Assembly: GCA_903908285.1 (NCBI GenBank)
Contig: CAIVRH010000025.1
Span: forward strand, 43,034 to 107,033
DNA: 64,000 nucleotides
Source of the DNA: an uncultured candidate division Zixibacteria bacterium
GTDB taxonomy: Bacteria; Zixibacteria; MSB-5A5; SM1-73
Direction of reading: 5' to 3'
Part shown: positions 8,111 through 17,176 of the stretch, in pieces
Numbering within the stretch: position 1 is the first letter of the stretch
How the letters are laid out: each line of letters starts with the position of its first letter
Made by a program: the position numbers and the translations under genes
Notes under the pieces: model-generated
Databases searched by the model: none
The model's input: the letters and a program-made list of their open reading frames with translations, nothing else
Told to the model about the DNA's origin: nothing

Positions 8111-11100
8111 ATGTTACATCGAGCAAGAAAAATTCTGTTCTTTCTCTTCCTTCTCTTCTTTTTCTTCAAATGCTTCATCTGTTTTGGAGGAGAAATTGAG
8201 CACGGACGTGCCCGTCTGGGCGCGGATGTATCTGCAAAACTGAAGCTTTTGGGAGCAGATGATTATACCTCATGCCTGGTGGTGATGAAAGATCAGGTGA
8301 ACACTGCCCAGGTGAATCTCAAACTCAATCCCAATTTGATCACCCGGAAGATGGTTCATACCATGACACTGAGCGCTCTAAGAAACAAAGCGGAAAGCAC
8401 TCAAACCGAATTGATTACTTATCTGAATCAAAAAACTTTGGACGGTGGAGTAAAGCAGTTTGAAACCTTCTGGATCACCAATGCGATTCTGGTTACGGCA
8501 AAAAGAGAGGTAATTCAAAGTATCGCCACCCGTCCGGAGGTGGAAGTGATAGAAGAAAATTATCCGGTCAGCTTGGTCGACCCGGTGTCGGTGGAGAAAG
8601 CGGCGGGAGGAGCGGCAGAAAGGGAAAGATGTTTCTCCGCCATCGGCGCCAGAGAAGCCTGGAATATGGGATACACCGGAAAAGGACGGTTGGTCTGCAA
8701 TTTCGATACCGGCGTGGACGGACATCATCCCGCACTCAGCTCCAACTGGCGGGGGAATAACGGGGGATCGCTTTCCGCCTGCTGGTATGATCCTTTGGTT
8801 TCGGATTATCCCAAGGATGATAAAGGACACGGGTCCCATACCATGGGAATCATGGCGGGGATTTCGGACAGCGATACCATCGGCGTAGCATTCGGAGCCC
8901 AGTGGATCGCCGCGGCGGTGATCGACCGGGGCAAGAGCATCTCCGAGACCATTGCCGACATACTTTCCGCCTTCCAATGGGCGGTGGACCCGGACGGTGA
9001 TCCCAACACTTTGGACGACGTTCCGGACGTGATCAACAACTCCTGGGGAATTCCTCCGGGATATAATTCGGCCTGCGATGAAACCTTTTGGAATACCATA
9101 GACAATGTGGAAAATGCCGGGGTGGTGGTGATCTTTGCCGCCGGTAACGAAGGTCCGAACCCTTCCACCTTGAGGACTCCGGCAGACCGCATCTCCTCGC
9201 CCACCAACTCCTTTTCGGTGGGAGCGGTGGATGCCCAGAGCTTTGGTTATCCGGTGGCCAATTTCAGCTCGCGCGGTCCTTCGGCCTGCGATAACCTGAC
9301 CATAAAACCGGAGGTAACCGCTCCGGGAATGAAAATCTACTCCTGTTACAAAAACGGAGAATATCGCCTGATGAGCGGAACCTCGATGGCCGCTCCTTTT
9401 GTATCGGGAGCGGTGGCGATTTTAAGACAATATAACCCCGACGCCACAGCAGCACAGATCAAACAGGCGCTTTTGGAATCGTGCACCGATCTGGGTCCGG
9501 CAGGCGAGGATAACAGTTATGGACGGGGGATTATCAATATAAAAAGAGCTTTGGAGATATTACCCCAGTCGAACCAGCCCCATCTTTACCTGACCGAATT
9601 TCATACGGACGGGGGAAAAGCTCCCCAGCCCGGAGATTTGGTTAACTTAGTGGTCAGCCTGAAGAACAGCGGGAATTTGGTCAGCGCGGTTTACGGAAAA
9701 CTGTCCACATCCGATTCGCTGGTAGAGGTAACGACGGACAGCATATCTTTGGGCTCCATAAATTCGGGTGAAGAAGTATCCAATACCGGTTTTCCCTTCC
9801 GGGTGAAGTTCGATCATAACATGCCTTCGGGGAGGAGAGTAAATTTTGTGCTCCGGGTAACCGGCAATACCCCGGCATATGTTACCGATTTAAACTTTAA
9901 TTTGACCGTCGGCTCATTGCCAATATCCTCTATCGGGGATCTGGATGCGGGTAATTTCGTTTTCACCCTTTCCACTTTCGGACAGTATGGTTTGGGGAAC
10001 GGATCTTTCAATTCCCTGGGCGGAAAGGGATTCGTTTACCCGCGTGATGGTAAAGACAATCTGTACGAGGGGGCGTTTTTGATCGGAACGGGGCCGGATC
10101 AGGTTTCCGACGGAGCCAGAGGAGAGGACGGAAAAACTCCGGAGCAGGACTTTGAGGTGCTTACCGGGGGAGAGCTTACCATCAAGACCCCGGGCACGTT
10201 GTCCGATCAGGAGGGATTATGTAAATTCTCGGACCGAAGGGCTGAAAATCCAACCGGTTTGGAGATAGAGCAGAAGAGTTTCGCCTATTCCGACCCGGTC
10301 AATGACGATTACGTGATCCTGCTATATACCATCAAAAATGTCAATACGCATCCGGTCCACGATTTCTATGCGGGTTTGTTCTTTGACTGGGACATATGCT
10401 TAGGCTCTTCGGATGATGATCAGATTGGCGGGGATTCGGCTGAGGGGATCACTTACCAATTCGATCCCCAAAGCCAGATATATTTATGCCTTCTCCCTTT
10501 GGGCAGCGGTAATTATTTTTCGTATCAGCTGGATAATTCTCAGTGTCTTTATGACGGATTCTCCAAGCAGGAAAAATATCAGTTCTTAAGCGGACAGATG
10601 CCGAAAAGCCAAAACCCGTCGCTTTCCGTTTCGGAAAGCAAAGACTGGTCGCAGCTGGTTTCCATTGGTCCGTTTGATTTAGCACCTTCGGAAACCACCG
10701 TGGCAGCTTTTGCCGTCGTGGGGGGGACCAGCTTGGCCGAGCTAAGAATCAACCTGTCTTCAGCCCGGGTCAAATACGAAAATGTAAGCACGGGCATAGA
10801 TGATGATAATAATCAGCTGAGTTTGCCCGAAAGCTTTACTCTTTCCCAGAATTATCCTAATCCGTTCAACCCGGTAACCACCATAGCTTTTGAGCTGAAA
10901 CCGGAGAATTCTGCCAGCGCCAGCACTCCCCTTCTTTCAAATGAGGAGGGTAAATCCCTTGTCTCACAAACGGGGCAAACCACCAGCCTGCCTGTCTCCC
11001 TTAAGATCTACAATATCCGGGGGCAACTGGTAAAGACTTTAGTGGAGAGCAGTCTTGCTCCGGGAAGATATGAGGTCACCTGGGACGGGACCGATCAAAA

Positions 11101-11188
11101 TAATGATAAAGTTGCGTCAGGTGTATACCTATATAACCTACACACCCCCCACAGCCAAAGCTCGCGAAAGATGATCCTGCTGAAGTAG
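8111..11188 (+). CDS. Secreted subtilisin-like serine protease (S8) with C-terminal sorting domain
   Basis: The 1025-residue protein starts at ATG 8111 after GGGGAG. It has a signal peptide (1-27), an inhibitor-like prodomain (about 30-150), then a peptidase S8 domain (about 185-485) with the triad Asp199 (FDTGVDGHH), His240 (GHGSH) and Ser425 (GTSMAAP) and the oxyanion region AGNEGPN. Beta-rich domains follow. The tail has YPNPFNPVTTIAFEL, LKIYNIRGQLV and SGVYLYNL, which is the FlgD-like type A sorting domain used in type IX secretion in FCB bacteria. The linker inside the tail (nt 10926-10981) looks like an intergenic repeat that became coding. It should be secreted or held at the surface and degrade protein. 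Confidence 0.9.
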   Translation: MLHRARKILFFLFLLFFFFKCFICFGGEIEHGRARLGADVSAKLKLLGADDYTSCLVVMKDQVNTAQVNLKLNPNLITRKMVHTMTLSALRNKAESTQTELITYLNQKTLDGGVKQFETFWITNAILVTAKREVIQSIATRPEVEVIEENYPVSLVDPVSVEKAAGGAAERERCFSAIGAREAWNMGYTGKGRLVCNFDTGVDGHHPALSSNWRGNNGGSLSACWYDPLVSDYPKDDKGHGSHTMGIMAGISDSDTIGVAFGAQWIAAAVIDRGKSISETIADILSAFQWAVDPDGDPNTLDDVPDVINNSWGIPPGYNSACDETFWNTIDNVENAGVVVIFAAGNEGPNPSTLRTPADRISSPTNSFSVGAVDAQSFGYPVANFSSRGPSACDNLTIKPEVTAPGMKIYSCYKNGEYRLMSGTSMAAPFVSGAVAILRQYNPDATAAQIKQALLESCTDLGPAGEDNSYGRGIINIKRALEILPQSNQPHLYLTEFHTDGGKAPQPGDLVNLVVSLKNSGNLVSAVYGKLSTSDSLVEVTTDSISLGSINSGEEVSNTGFPFRVKFDHNMPSGRRVNFVLRVTGNTPAYVTDLNFNLTVGSLPISSIGDLDAGNFVFTLSTFGQYGLGNGSFNSLGGKGFVYPRDGKDNLYEGAFLIGTGPDQVSDGARGEDGKTPEQDFEVLTGGELTIKTPGTLSDQEGLCKFSDRRAENPTGLEIEQKSFAYSDPVNDDYVILLYTIKNVNTHPVHDFYAGLFFDWDICLGSSDDDQIGGDSAEGITYQFDPQSQIYLCLLPLGSGNYFSYQLDNSQCLYDGFSKQEKYQFLSGQMPKSQNPSLSVSESKDWSQLVSIGPFDLAPSETTVAAFAVVGGTSLAELRINLSSARVKYENVSTGIDDDNNQLSLPESFTLSQNYPNPFNPVTTIAFELKPENSASASTPLLSNEEGKSLVSQTGQTTSLPVSLKIYNIRGQLVKTLVESSLAPGRYEVTWDGTDQNNDKVASGVYLYNLHTPHSQSSRKMILLK
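10926..10981. repeat. Repeat-like DNA inside the S8 protease linker
   Basis: CTCCCCTTCTTTCAAATGAG-GAGGG (from 10926) is a degenerate form of the intergenic 'CTCTCCCC..GGGGAGAG' hairpin. It splits the C-terminal sorting domain between IAFELK and LKIYNIRG and encodes a low-complexity Ser/Thr-rich stretch that keeps the frame. Confidence 0.5.
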
Positions 11189-11198
11189 GTTAGTTTCT

Positions 11199-11231
11199 CC
11201 GTAGGGGCAACCAACCGGTTGCCCCTACCAA
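11199..11231. repeat. Palindromic repeat (GTAGGGGCAA family)
   Basis: GTAGGGGCAACC and GGTTGCCCCTAC form an inverted pair directly after the S8 protease stop. It is the same family as those at 42131-42159 and inside valS at 57614-57641. On the plus strand it could act as a weak terminator-like hairpin, but there is no T run. Confidence 0.65.
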
Positions 11232-11336
11232 TTCCCTCACGGAAAGAATCTTTAAGATCCCCGGTTTGTTCGTATAATATTTGATGAATTCTTTACTTGA
11301 GTGGTTTATCACCCGGCAAATAAACGAGGGAGACCG

Positions 11337-14195
11337 ATGAGATTTCGTTTTGCTTGGACATCGATCCTGATTTCGGCAATATTCCTGATGATGGGTTTGG
11401 GTTCTTTTGCAGCTCCCCTGACGGAGGAGGTAGCAGAAAAGCTCCGCCGGGAGGGGACGCTGGATGAATGGATAAATCAGTGGCAGTCCGCAGCCCAGCG
11501 GGGGATGTATGAAAGCACACCGGATCAGCAATTGAGGCTGGCCAAGATAAACGCAGGTACCGTCGATACTTTAAAGCCTTTAGTCCTCTGCGTCGATTTC
11601 AGCGATAATGTGCATACTTATAACTCGGCCAAGTTCGACACGCTCCTTTTCAGCAAGAATTATGTCGTTCCCACCGGCAGCTTCCGGGACTACTATCTGG
11701 AGAATTCTTACGGAAAACATGATCCCAACGGCGGGGTATACGGATGGATTTTGGCGCCGCAGACTTATGACTATTACAGTTATGGCAACAAGGGTATGGG
11801 AATTTATCCGCATAATTCCCAAAAGTTAGTAGAGGATGCATTGAATGCCGCCGATGCGTATGTGGATTATTCCGACTATGACTATGATCACGATGGCTGG
11901 ATCGACGGCCTGATGTTGGTGCACGCCGGACCGGGAGCGGAGGAGACCGGGGATGTCTGGGATATATGGTCACACCGCTGGTCGCTTCCTTCGACCGTCA
12001 CCTTAGATGGGGTAAAAATAAAAGATTACACCATACAGCCGGAGAAACTGGTGGGCGGATCTTTTATCACCATCGGGGTTTTCTGCCATGAGTGGGGACA
12101 TTTCCTGGGGATCAACTGGGAGGAGTATGATCGCGATTACACCTCCGAGGGATTGGGAAAATGGAGCGTGATGGCAATCGGCTGTTACAACGGGAACATC
12201 AAGGGGAATTCCCCCGCCCACCAAAGCGCTTATTGCAAGTATTTCCTGGGATGGTCGAATACCGTGGCGGTAAGCTCAAATTCGACCGATGTGGAAATAC
12301 CCCAGGCGGAAACTTCGCCCGTCTCATACCGGCTTTGGACTTCAGGGGGGATAGGCAATCAGTACTTCATGGTGGAAAACCGGCAACAGGTCGGTTTTGA
12401 CGCTCACCTGCCGGGAAGCGGCCTTTTGATTTACTATGTGGATGCAGGAGTGAGCAGCGGCAACCAATTTGAATGGTGTCCGGGATACCCGGCTACCTCA
12501 CATTACCGCACCGCCTTGGAACAGGCGGACGGGCTGTATGAATTAGAGGGATGTCCCGGATCCCCTAACCAGGGGGAACCGAAAGATCCTTTTCCGGGTT
12601 CATTAAACAAGACCGCATTCGATGATACCACCGCCCCCAACTCGCATAACTACTACAATAGCTCCACCCAGGTAGCGGTATGGAATATATCCGATTCGGA
12701 TTCCATCATGCACGCCAATCTGGATGTCACCTGGTCGCGGCCCTGTCTTTCTGTGAGCGGACTCACTTTGGATGATACGCTGGGGGGAAACGGGAACGGC
12801 AAGGCGGAGGGAGGGGAGACGGTGAAATTGTACTTTACCCTCTCCAACATCTGGCTCCCCTCTAATGGCACCACCGTCACCGGTTCTGCGGATGCGGCGG
12901 GAATCACCTTCCTGGACAGTTCTTCCTATCTGGGAACGATTGGAAGTGGCAGCTCGGCGAATAATGCTTCAGATCCTATGGAATTTGCAGTGGCACCGGG
13001 TTTGCCCGGGGAATCGGTGGTTTTCAATATGCATATTACGGGGAATGCCGGCACTTATCGTCTGGATCTTAAAGAAGAGATCGACATAGGAGATGTGGAG
13101 ATCCTGATCGTGGATGACGATTCCGGATCGGCGGCGGATTATCAAAGTTACTATACTTCCGCCTTAGATTCCTTAGAGTATATTTATGATATCTGGGACA
13201 CGCAAGCCAAAAGTAATCCATCCTTCTCTTTCAATCGATACAGGTATCTGATCTGGTTTACCGGCGATCATAAAACCAGTTTGTTCACCCAGGCGCAGGT
13301 GGAAAGCCTGATGAGCTTTTTGGATCACGGGGGAGGTTTGTTTTTAACCAGCCAGGATGCGGCGGAAGTTTTGGCCAGCTCATCCGATCCTTCTGATACG
13401 CTTTTCTTGAGGAATTATCTGCATGTGGGTTATGGCGGTAATTGTCTTAGGCATCTGGTGGCAGGGGAGACGGGGGATGAGGTGGGAGATACTTTATGGA
13501 TTTTCCCGGAGAGCACCCCCGGGGCGAACAACCAGAGTTCCAAGGACAATCTGATACCGGATTCTCTGGCGGATAAGGTCATGGTTTATGCTAGGACGTG
13601 GTTTGTTTCTACGGATTCGGTGGCAGCGATAAAGTTTGCCGGGGATTACAAATTGGTCTTTTTTGGATTTGGTTTTGAGGGGATAAATAGCGAAGGGAAT
13701 TTATATAACGGACACTATCTTTCCCAGCCGGTTTTGGTGATGGAGAGGGTGATGAATTGGCTCAAAGGGAGCTCGGATGTTTTGGATGGGGATGACCAAA
13801 CAACCAGTTTACCCAAATCTTTTGAGCTCTACCAAAACTACCCGAATCCGTTTAACCCGACCACCACCATCCGCTTCACTGTCCGCCGTCCGCCGTCCGT
13901 CCAGACGGACGCCCGTCTGGGCGCCGTCCGCAGCCCCATCCCTACCACCCAGGATAAAGCGGTTGGTGGTTCACAGTTCACGGTTCATAGTCCCATCTAC
14001 ACCACCCTTAAGATCTATAATGTGCTGGGGCAGATGGTGAGGACGCTGGTGGAGGAAGAGATTGCGTCAGGGGAATATCAAATAAACTGGGATGGAAAAG
14101 ACGGCTCGGGAAAAGAGGTTTCAAGCGGGATATATTTTTACCGGCTAAAGGCGGGAGAATATTTTGAAGTGAAGAAGATGGTTTTGTTGAAGTAG
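11337..14195 (+). CDS. Secreted M6-family metalloprotease with C-terminal sorting domain
   Basis: The start is placed at ATG 11337 because GAGGGAGA lies just upstream and the signal peptide (MRFRFAWTSILISAIF, cleaved near GSFA) begins there; an in-frame GTG at 11301 would only add 12 polar residues. The 952-residue product has the zincin motif HEWGH (residues 251-255) in an immune-inhibitor-A/M6 catalytic domain (about 90-400), with calcium-site-like DYDYDHDGW before it. Beta domains follow, then a C-terminal sorting domain with YPNPFNPTTTIRF, LKIYNVLGQMV and SSGIYFYRL. The linker in this tail carries intergenic repeat DNA (13881-13990). It probably works outside the cell with the S8 protease next to it. 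Confidence 0.88.
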   Translation: MRFRFAWTSILISAIFLMMGLGSFAAPLTEEVAEKLRREGTLDEWINQWQSAAQRGMYESTPDQQLRLAKINAGTVDTLKPLVLCVDFSDNVHTYNSAKFDTLLFSKNYVVPTGSFRDYYLENSYGKHDPNGGVYGWILAPQTYDYYSYGNKGMGIYPHNSQKLVEDALNAADAYVDYSDYDYDHDGWIDGLMLVHAGPGAEETGDVWDIWSHRWSLPSTVTLDGVKIKDYTIQPEKLVGGSFITIGVFCHEWGHFLGINWEEYDRDYTSEGLGKWSVMAIGCYNGNIKGNSPAHQSAYCKYFLGWSNTVAVSSNSTDVEIPQAETSPVSYRLWTSGGIGNQYFMVENRQQVGFDAHLPGSGLLIYYVDAGVSSGNQFEWCPGYPATSHYRTALEQADGLYELEGCPGSPNQGEPKDPFPGSLNKTAFDDTTAPNSHNYYNSSTQVAVWNISDSDSIMHANLDVTWSRPCLSVSGLTLDDTLGGNGNGKAEGGETVKLYFTLSNIWLPSNGTTVTGSADAAGITFLDSSSYLGTIGSGSSANNASDPMEFAVAPGLPGESVVFNMHITGNAGTYRLDLKEEIDIGDVEILIVDDDSGSAADYQSYYTSALDSLEYIYDIWDTQAKSNPSFSFNRYRYLIWFTGDHKTSLFTQAQVESLMSFLDHGGGLFLTSQDAAEVLASSSDPSDTLFLRNYLHVGYGGNCLRHLVAGETGDEVGDTLWIFPESTPGANNQSSKDNLIPDSLADKVMVYARTWFVSTDSVAAIKFAGDYKLVFFGFGFEGINSEGNLYNGHYLSQPVLVMERVMNWLKGSSDVLDGDDQTTSLPKSFELYQNYPNPFNPTTTIRFTVRRPPSVQTDARLGAVRSPIPTTQDKAVGGSQFTVHSPIYTTLKIYNVLGQMVRTLVEEEIASGEYQINWDGKDGSGKEVSSGIYFYRLKAGEYFEVKKMVLLK
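13881..13990. repeat. Intergenic-type repeats translated inside the M6 protease gene
   Basis: Nt 13881-13931 carry the units GTCCGTCCAGACGGAC and GCCCGTCTGGGC, and 13966-13990 carries the 'GTTCACAGTTCACGGTTCA' type. Both unit types are otherwise intergenic (compare 7600-7740, 21655-21740, 63480-63640). They encode about 37 residues between the YPNPFNP strand and LKIYNVLG and keep the reading frame. Confidence 0.7.
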
Positions 14196-14202
14196 GTCGA
14201 AT

Positions 14203-14240
14203 ACCTGATTTCGGCGGAGCAAGGTGCTCCGCCTACGAAA
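14203..14240. repeat. Palindrome between converging genes
   Basis: TTTCGGCGGAGCA and TGCTCCGCCTACGAAA form an inverted pair in the 60-bp gap between the M6 protease and rluB. It may act as a bidirectional terminator, but no T run is seen. Confidence 0.45.
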
Positions 14241-14255
14241 TATCTCTTTCTTCGG

Positions 14256-14972
14256 CTAGGTTAATCCCGCCAGTTTCTTGAGTTGGGATATCTCTTTTTC
14301 CGTCAGATACCGCCATTGTCCGGTTTTTAGACCTTTGGCAGTAAGATGGGCAAACTTGGTGCGCACTAAATGGGTCACTTCCAAGCCCACCTGTTGGCAC
14401 ATCCTTTTTATCTCTCTTTTTTTCCCTTCTTTTAAAGTCAATTCAAAGATAGATTCCTCTTTCCCGGACTTAAGTATATTTCCTTCACCTTTGGCGATTG
14501 TGTCCTCTTCCAATTTTATCCCATCTTTGAAGCTATCCAAGATCTTCTGATCCATTTCCCCCAGGACTATAACCTGATAGGTTTTCTCTATCTCGAATTT
14601 CGGATGGGTCAGACGAAAAGTAAGCTCGCCATCGTTAGTGAGAAGAAGCACCCCTTCGGTATCCTGATCCAGCCTTCCCACCGGAAAGACTTTTTGTTCC
14701 CGGCCCAGCAAATTCAGCACAGTGGGACGGTTGAAATTATCCCGGACCGTGGAAATATAACCTTTCGGTTTGTTCAAAAGCAGGTAGGTTAGTTTCTCTT
14801 GTAAGGAAATCTTCTTTCCATCGACGGAGACTTGATCTTTGGTTTCATCCACCACGGTTCCCAGCTTTTGTACCGGTATACCGTTGATTGCCACTCTGCC
14901 GGACTGGATGAGAATATCCGCATTCCGTCTGGAACAGACACCGGATCGGGCTAAGAATTTATTGAGTCTCAT
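14256..14972 (-). CDS. rluB: 23S rRNA pseudouridine synthase, RluB/RsuA family
   Basis: The 238-residue protein has an N-terminal S4 RNA-binding domain (1-60) and a pseudouridine synthase domain. The catalytic motif GRLDQDTEGVLLLTNDG contains the nucleophile Asp102. Length and order fit the RluB/RluE/RsuA family, which isomerises a uridine in rRNA; RluB (23S helix 93) is preferred because the gene follows scpB, the usual partner of rluB. Its start overlaps the scpB end by 14 bp, so they are co-translated. Confidence 0.85.
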   Translation of the reverse strand: MRLNKFLARSGVCSRRNADILIQSGRVAINGIPVQKLGTVVDETKDQVSVDGKKISLQEKLTYLLLNKPKGYISTVRDNFNRPTVLNLLGREQKVFPVGRLDQDTEGVLLLTNDGELTFRLTHPKFEIEKTYQVIVLGEMDQKILDSFKDGIKLEEDTIAKGEGNILKSGKEESIFELTLKEGKKREIKRMCQQVGLEVTHLVRTKFAHLTAKGLKTGQWRYLTEKEISQLKKLAGLT

Positions 14973-15702
14973 CTTCTAATGGAAGGGGATTTGGAGAATC
15001 TGAAGGGATGGTTATCGGGATCGGGGCTTGGGTTTCACCGGTTTCCGAGGAATTCTTTTCCGTTTCTTCGACGGTCTGGTTCAGTGTCTGGGCGGAGGCT
15101 TCAGCTTCAGACACCTCCGGTTTGCGCTCCATCTCCATCGGTTCTAAATCAAAAGAGGAAGCTTCCTTTCTTTTAAGTATCGCTTCCAGTTCCTCCATTT
15201 TGGGGAGGTCATCCAAGTCGTTCAACCCAAAGTGGGCCAGAAAATCCTGGGTGGTGCCATACAGAAGAGGTCTACCCGGGGCGGGCTTTCTCCCCACGAT
15301 GGTGATGAGCTTGCGGTCTAAAAGAGTGAACAACGGTCCTTCGCTGTTCACCCCCCGGAAGCGGTCGATCTCCGATTTTACGATGGGTTGCTTATAGGCG
15401 ACGATGGAGAGGACTTCGAGTGCGGGGAACGAAAGTTTTTCCCTACGGGTATGCGAGAATAACGCTTTTATCCAGGGAGCGAAATCGGGGAGAGTATACA
15501 TCTGGTAACCCCGGGCGATTCTTTTTATGGCGAAGCAGTGCTCCCCGGTCTGATATTTCTCGTTCAGTGAATTTATCGCCTGCTCGATTCCGTCCGGAGT
15601 GATGTCTTTGATGACCGCCTGAATCCGTTCCATCGACAAGGGTTTGTCCGAAGCGAAAAGCAGCGATTCGATTATAGCGGAATAGTGGTTTTCGGTTTCC
15701 AT
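14959..15702 (-). CDS. scpB: Segregation and condensation protein B
   Basis: The 247-residue protein is the winged-helix kleisin-associated subunit of the SMC-ScpAB condensin. Two winged-helix domains are visible: IIESLLFASDKPLSMERI near the start, then LEVLSIVAYKQPIVKSEID and the strand region GRPLLYGTT..FL..FGL. The tail after about residue 185 is acidic and low in complexity, as is common. scpA is not next to it; the upstream gene is the butyrate kinase, 160 bp away across repeats. Confidence 0.88.
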   Translation of the reverse strand: METENHYSAIIESLLFASDKPLSMERIQAVIKDITPDGIEQAINSLNEKYQTGEHCFAIKRIARGYQMYTLPDFAPWIKALFSHTRREKLSFPALEVLSIVAYKQPIVKSEIDRFRGVNSEGPLFTLLDRKLITIVGRKPAPGRPLLYGTTQDFLAHFGLNDLDDLPKMEELEAILKRKEASSFDLEPMEMERKPEVSEAEASAQTLNQTVEETEKNSSETGETQAPIPITIPSDSPNPLPLEDETQ

Positions 15703-15715
15703 GATACTCTTAGTA

Positions 15716-15815
15716 ACCTCACCCCCTCTATCCCCTTCAGGGTGAATCCCTTCAGGGTGAACCCCTCTCCGTGAAACGGAGAGGGGGACCTAAGGGGGAG
15801 AGGTTTTTAAACAAT
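15716..15815. repeat. 'CCTCTCC...GGAGAGG' intergenic repeat composite
   Basis: Contains CCCTTCAGGGTGAA twice in tandem and the inverted pair CCCCTCTCCGT/ACGGAGAGGGG. The same units appear at 63659-63730 and, in part, at 37260-37310. Confidence 0.65.
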
Positions 15816-15863
15816 AGCTGAGTTAAATAATAACAATAAACTTGTCCTTACGGATTATGGTGA

Positions 15864-16961
15864 TCACTCCTGATTGACTATCTGGGGATAAATCTTGGCT
15901 TCCTCTTCTCCTCTTAACACCCGGAGAGCTCCAAGAGCCAAAGCTTTCATCTCGTCCTGTCCCGGATAGGTTAAAACCTTGGAGATAAAGCCGACCCACT
16001 CTTTCAGCCTTTCCACCACATAGCTCGAATTCACCATACCACCGGTGAGAACGATGGCATCCACCTTTCCCTTCAAAGCCACAGCCCGGCTGCCAATCTC
16101 GCAGGCGATCTGATAAATCATGGCCTCGTAGACTGTTTTGGCTTCTTTGTTCTCGTCTTTAATCTTATGTTCCACTTCCTGACAGTTGTTGGTATTTAAA
16201 TAAGCCACCAGACCTCCTCCACCCACTACTCGTTTCTTTATCTGAGCCAAAGTCGCCTTGCCGGATGCACACCATTCGGCGAACGCAAAGGTGGGGAGGC
16301 TTCCCGCTCTTTCCGGGGTAAAAGGACCGCTGTCCAAGCCGTTGTTGGCATCTATCACCTTTCCTTTTCGCATAGCTGCTACACTCACTCCCCCTCCCAG
16401 ATGGGCGATAATTAAATTTATCGACTCCAGTTTCTTTTTCAAATCTATCGCTGCCAAACGGGCGGTGGCTTTAACATTCAACGCATGAAACAGACTCTTT
16501 TTGGGGAATTCCGGCAGACCGCTTAACCGGGAGATGGGATCCAACTCGTCCACCGACGGGGGATCGACGATAAAAGAGGGGATATGATAATCCCAGCCGA
16601 TGCCGAAAGCCAGAACCGCGCCGAGATTGGAAGGATGCTCGCCGCCATAGGCATTCCGCCCGTCTTCGATCATCAGCTCGTTCACCCGGTAAGTGCCGCT
16701 TATCACCGGACGGAAAAGACCTCCTCTTCCCACCACCGCTGCCAAAGTCTCCGGCTTCATGTTGGCATCCTCCAGACATTCCTTGATCAGTCTTTTTCTG
16801 AAATCATACTGATCCCACACCCGGGCATATGGCTCCAGCTCCAGTTTACTGTGATTGATGCTGCGGGAAAAAGATTCGGTCTCGTCCTCGAACACCGATA
16901 TCTTGGTGGAGGTGGAACCGGGATTTATCACTAAAATTCTGAATTTCTTGGAATTTGCCAT
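15864..16961 (-). CDS. buk: Butyrate kinase
   Basis: The 365-residue protein belongs to the acetokinase family: INPGSTSTKISVFE at the start (phosphate 1 loop of the ASKHA fold), AVVGRGGL, IAHLGGGVSVAA and LTGGMVNS. Length and the last motif set fit butyrate (or branched-chain carboxylate) kinase, not acetate kinase. It makes ATP from butyryl- or isobutyryl/isovaleryl-phosphate. Its position beside the leucine dehydrogenase-like gene and near acyl-CoA dehydrogenase and methylmalonyl-CoA mutase suggests a role in amino acid or carboxylic acid breakdown, as with buk in the Bacillus bkd operon. No phosphotransbutyrylase gene is seen in the window. Confidence 0.9.
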   Translation of the reverse strand: MANSKKFRILVINPGSTSTKISVFEDETESFSRSINHSKLELEPYARVWDQYDFRKRLIKECLEDANMKPETLAAVVGRGGLFRPVISGTYRVNELMIEDGRNAYGGEHPSNLGAVLAFGIGWDYHIPSFIVDPPSVDELDPISRLSGLPEFPKKSLFHALNVKATARLAAIDLKKKLESINLIIAHLGGGVSVAAMRKGKVIDANNGLDSGPFTPERAGSLPTFAFAEWCASGKATLAQIKKRVVGGGGLVAYLNTNNCQEVEHKIKDENKEAKTVYEAMIYQIACEIGSRAVALKGKVDAIVLTGGMVNSSYVVERLKEWVGFISKVLTYPGQDEMKALALGALRVLRGEEEAKIYPQIVNQE

Positions 16962-17176
16962 TCAAGCTCCTGATTACCCAAATTACCAAGCGAAAACTAA
17001 ACAAAAGACTTTCAAATTACAACTTAAAAAATCAACTAATTCTCCAAAGGGCTGGTTTTGGGTTGTATGCCCCAATTCAGACGGTGTCATTCACCAGCGC
17101 AACGCAGGTGCAAGAAGATGAGCAACAACTATAGTCATGAGCAAACAAAACAATATATAAACGGGGACCGATCTGG

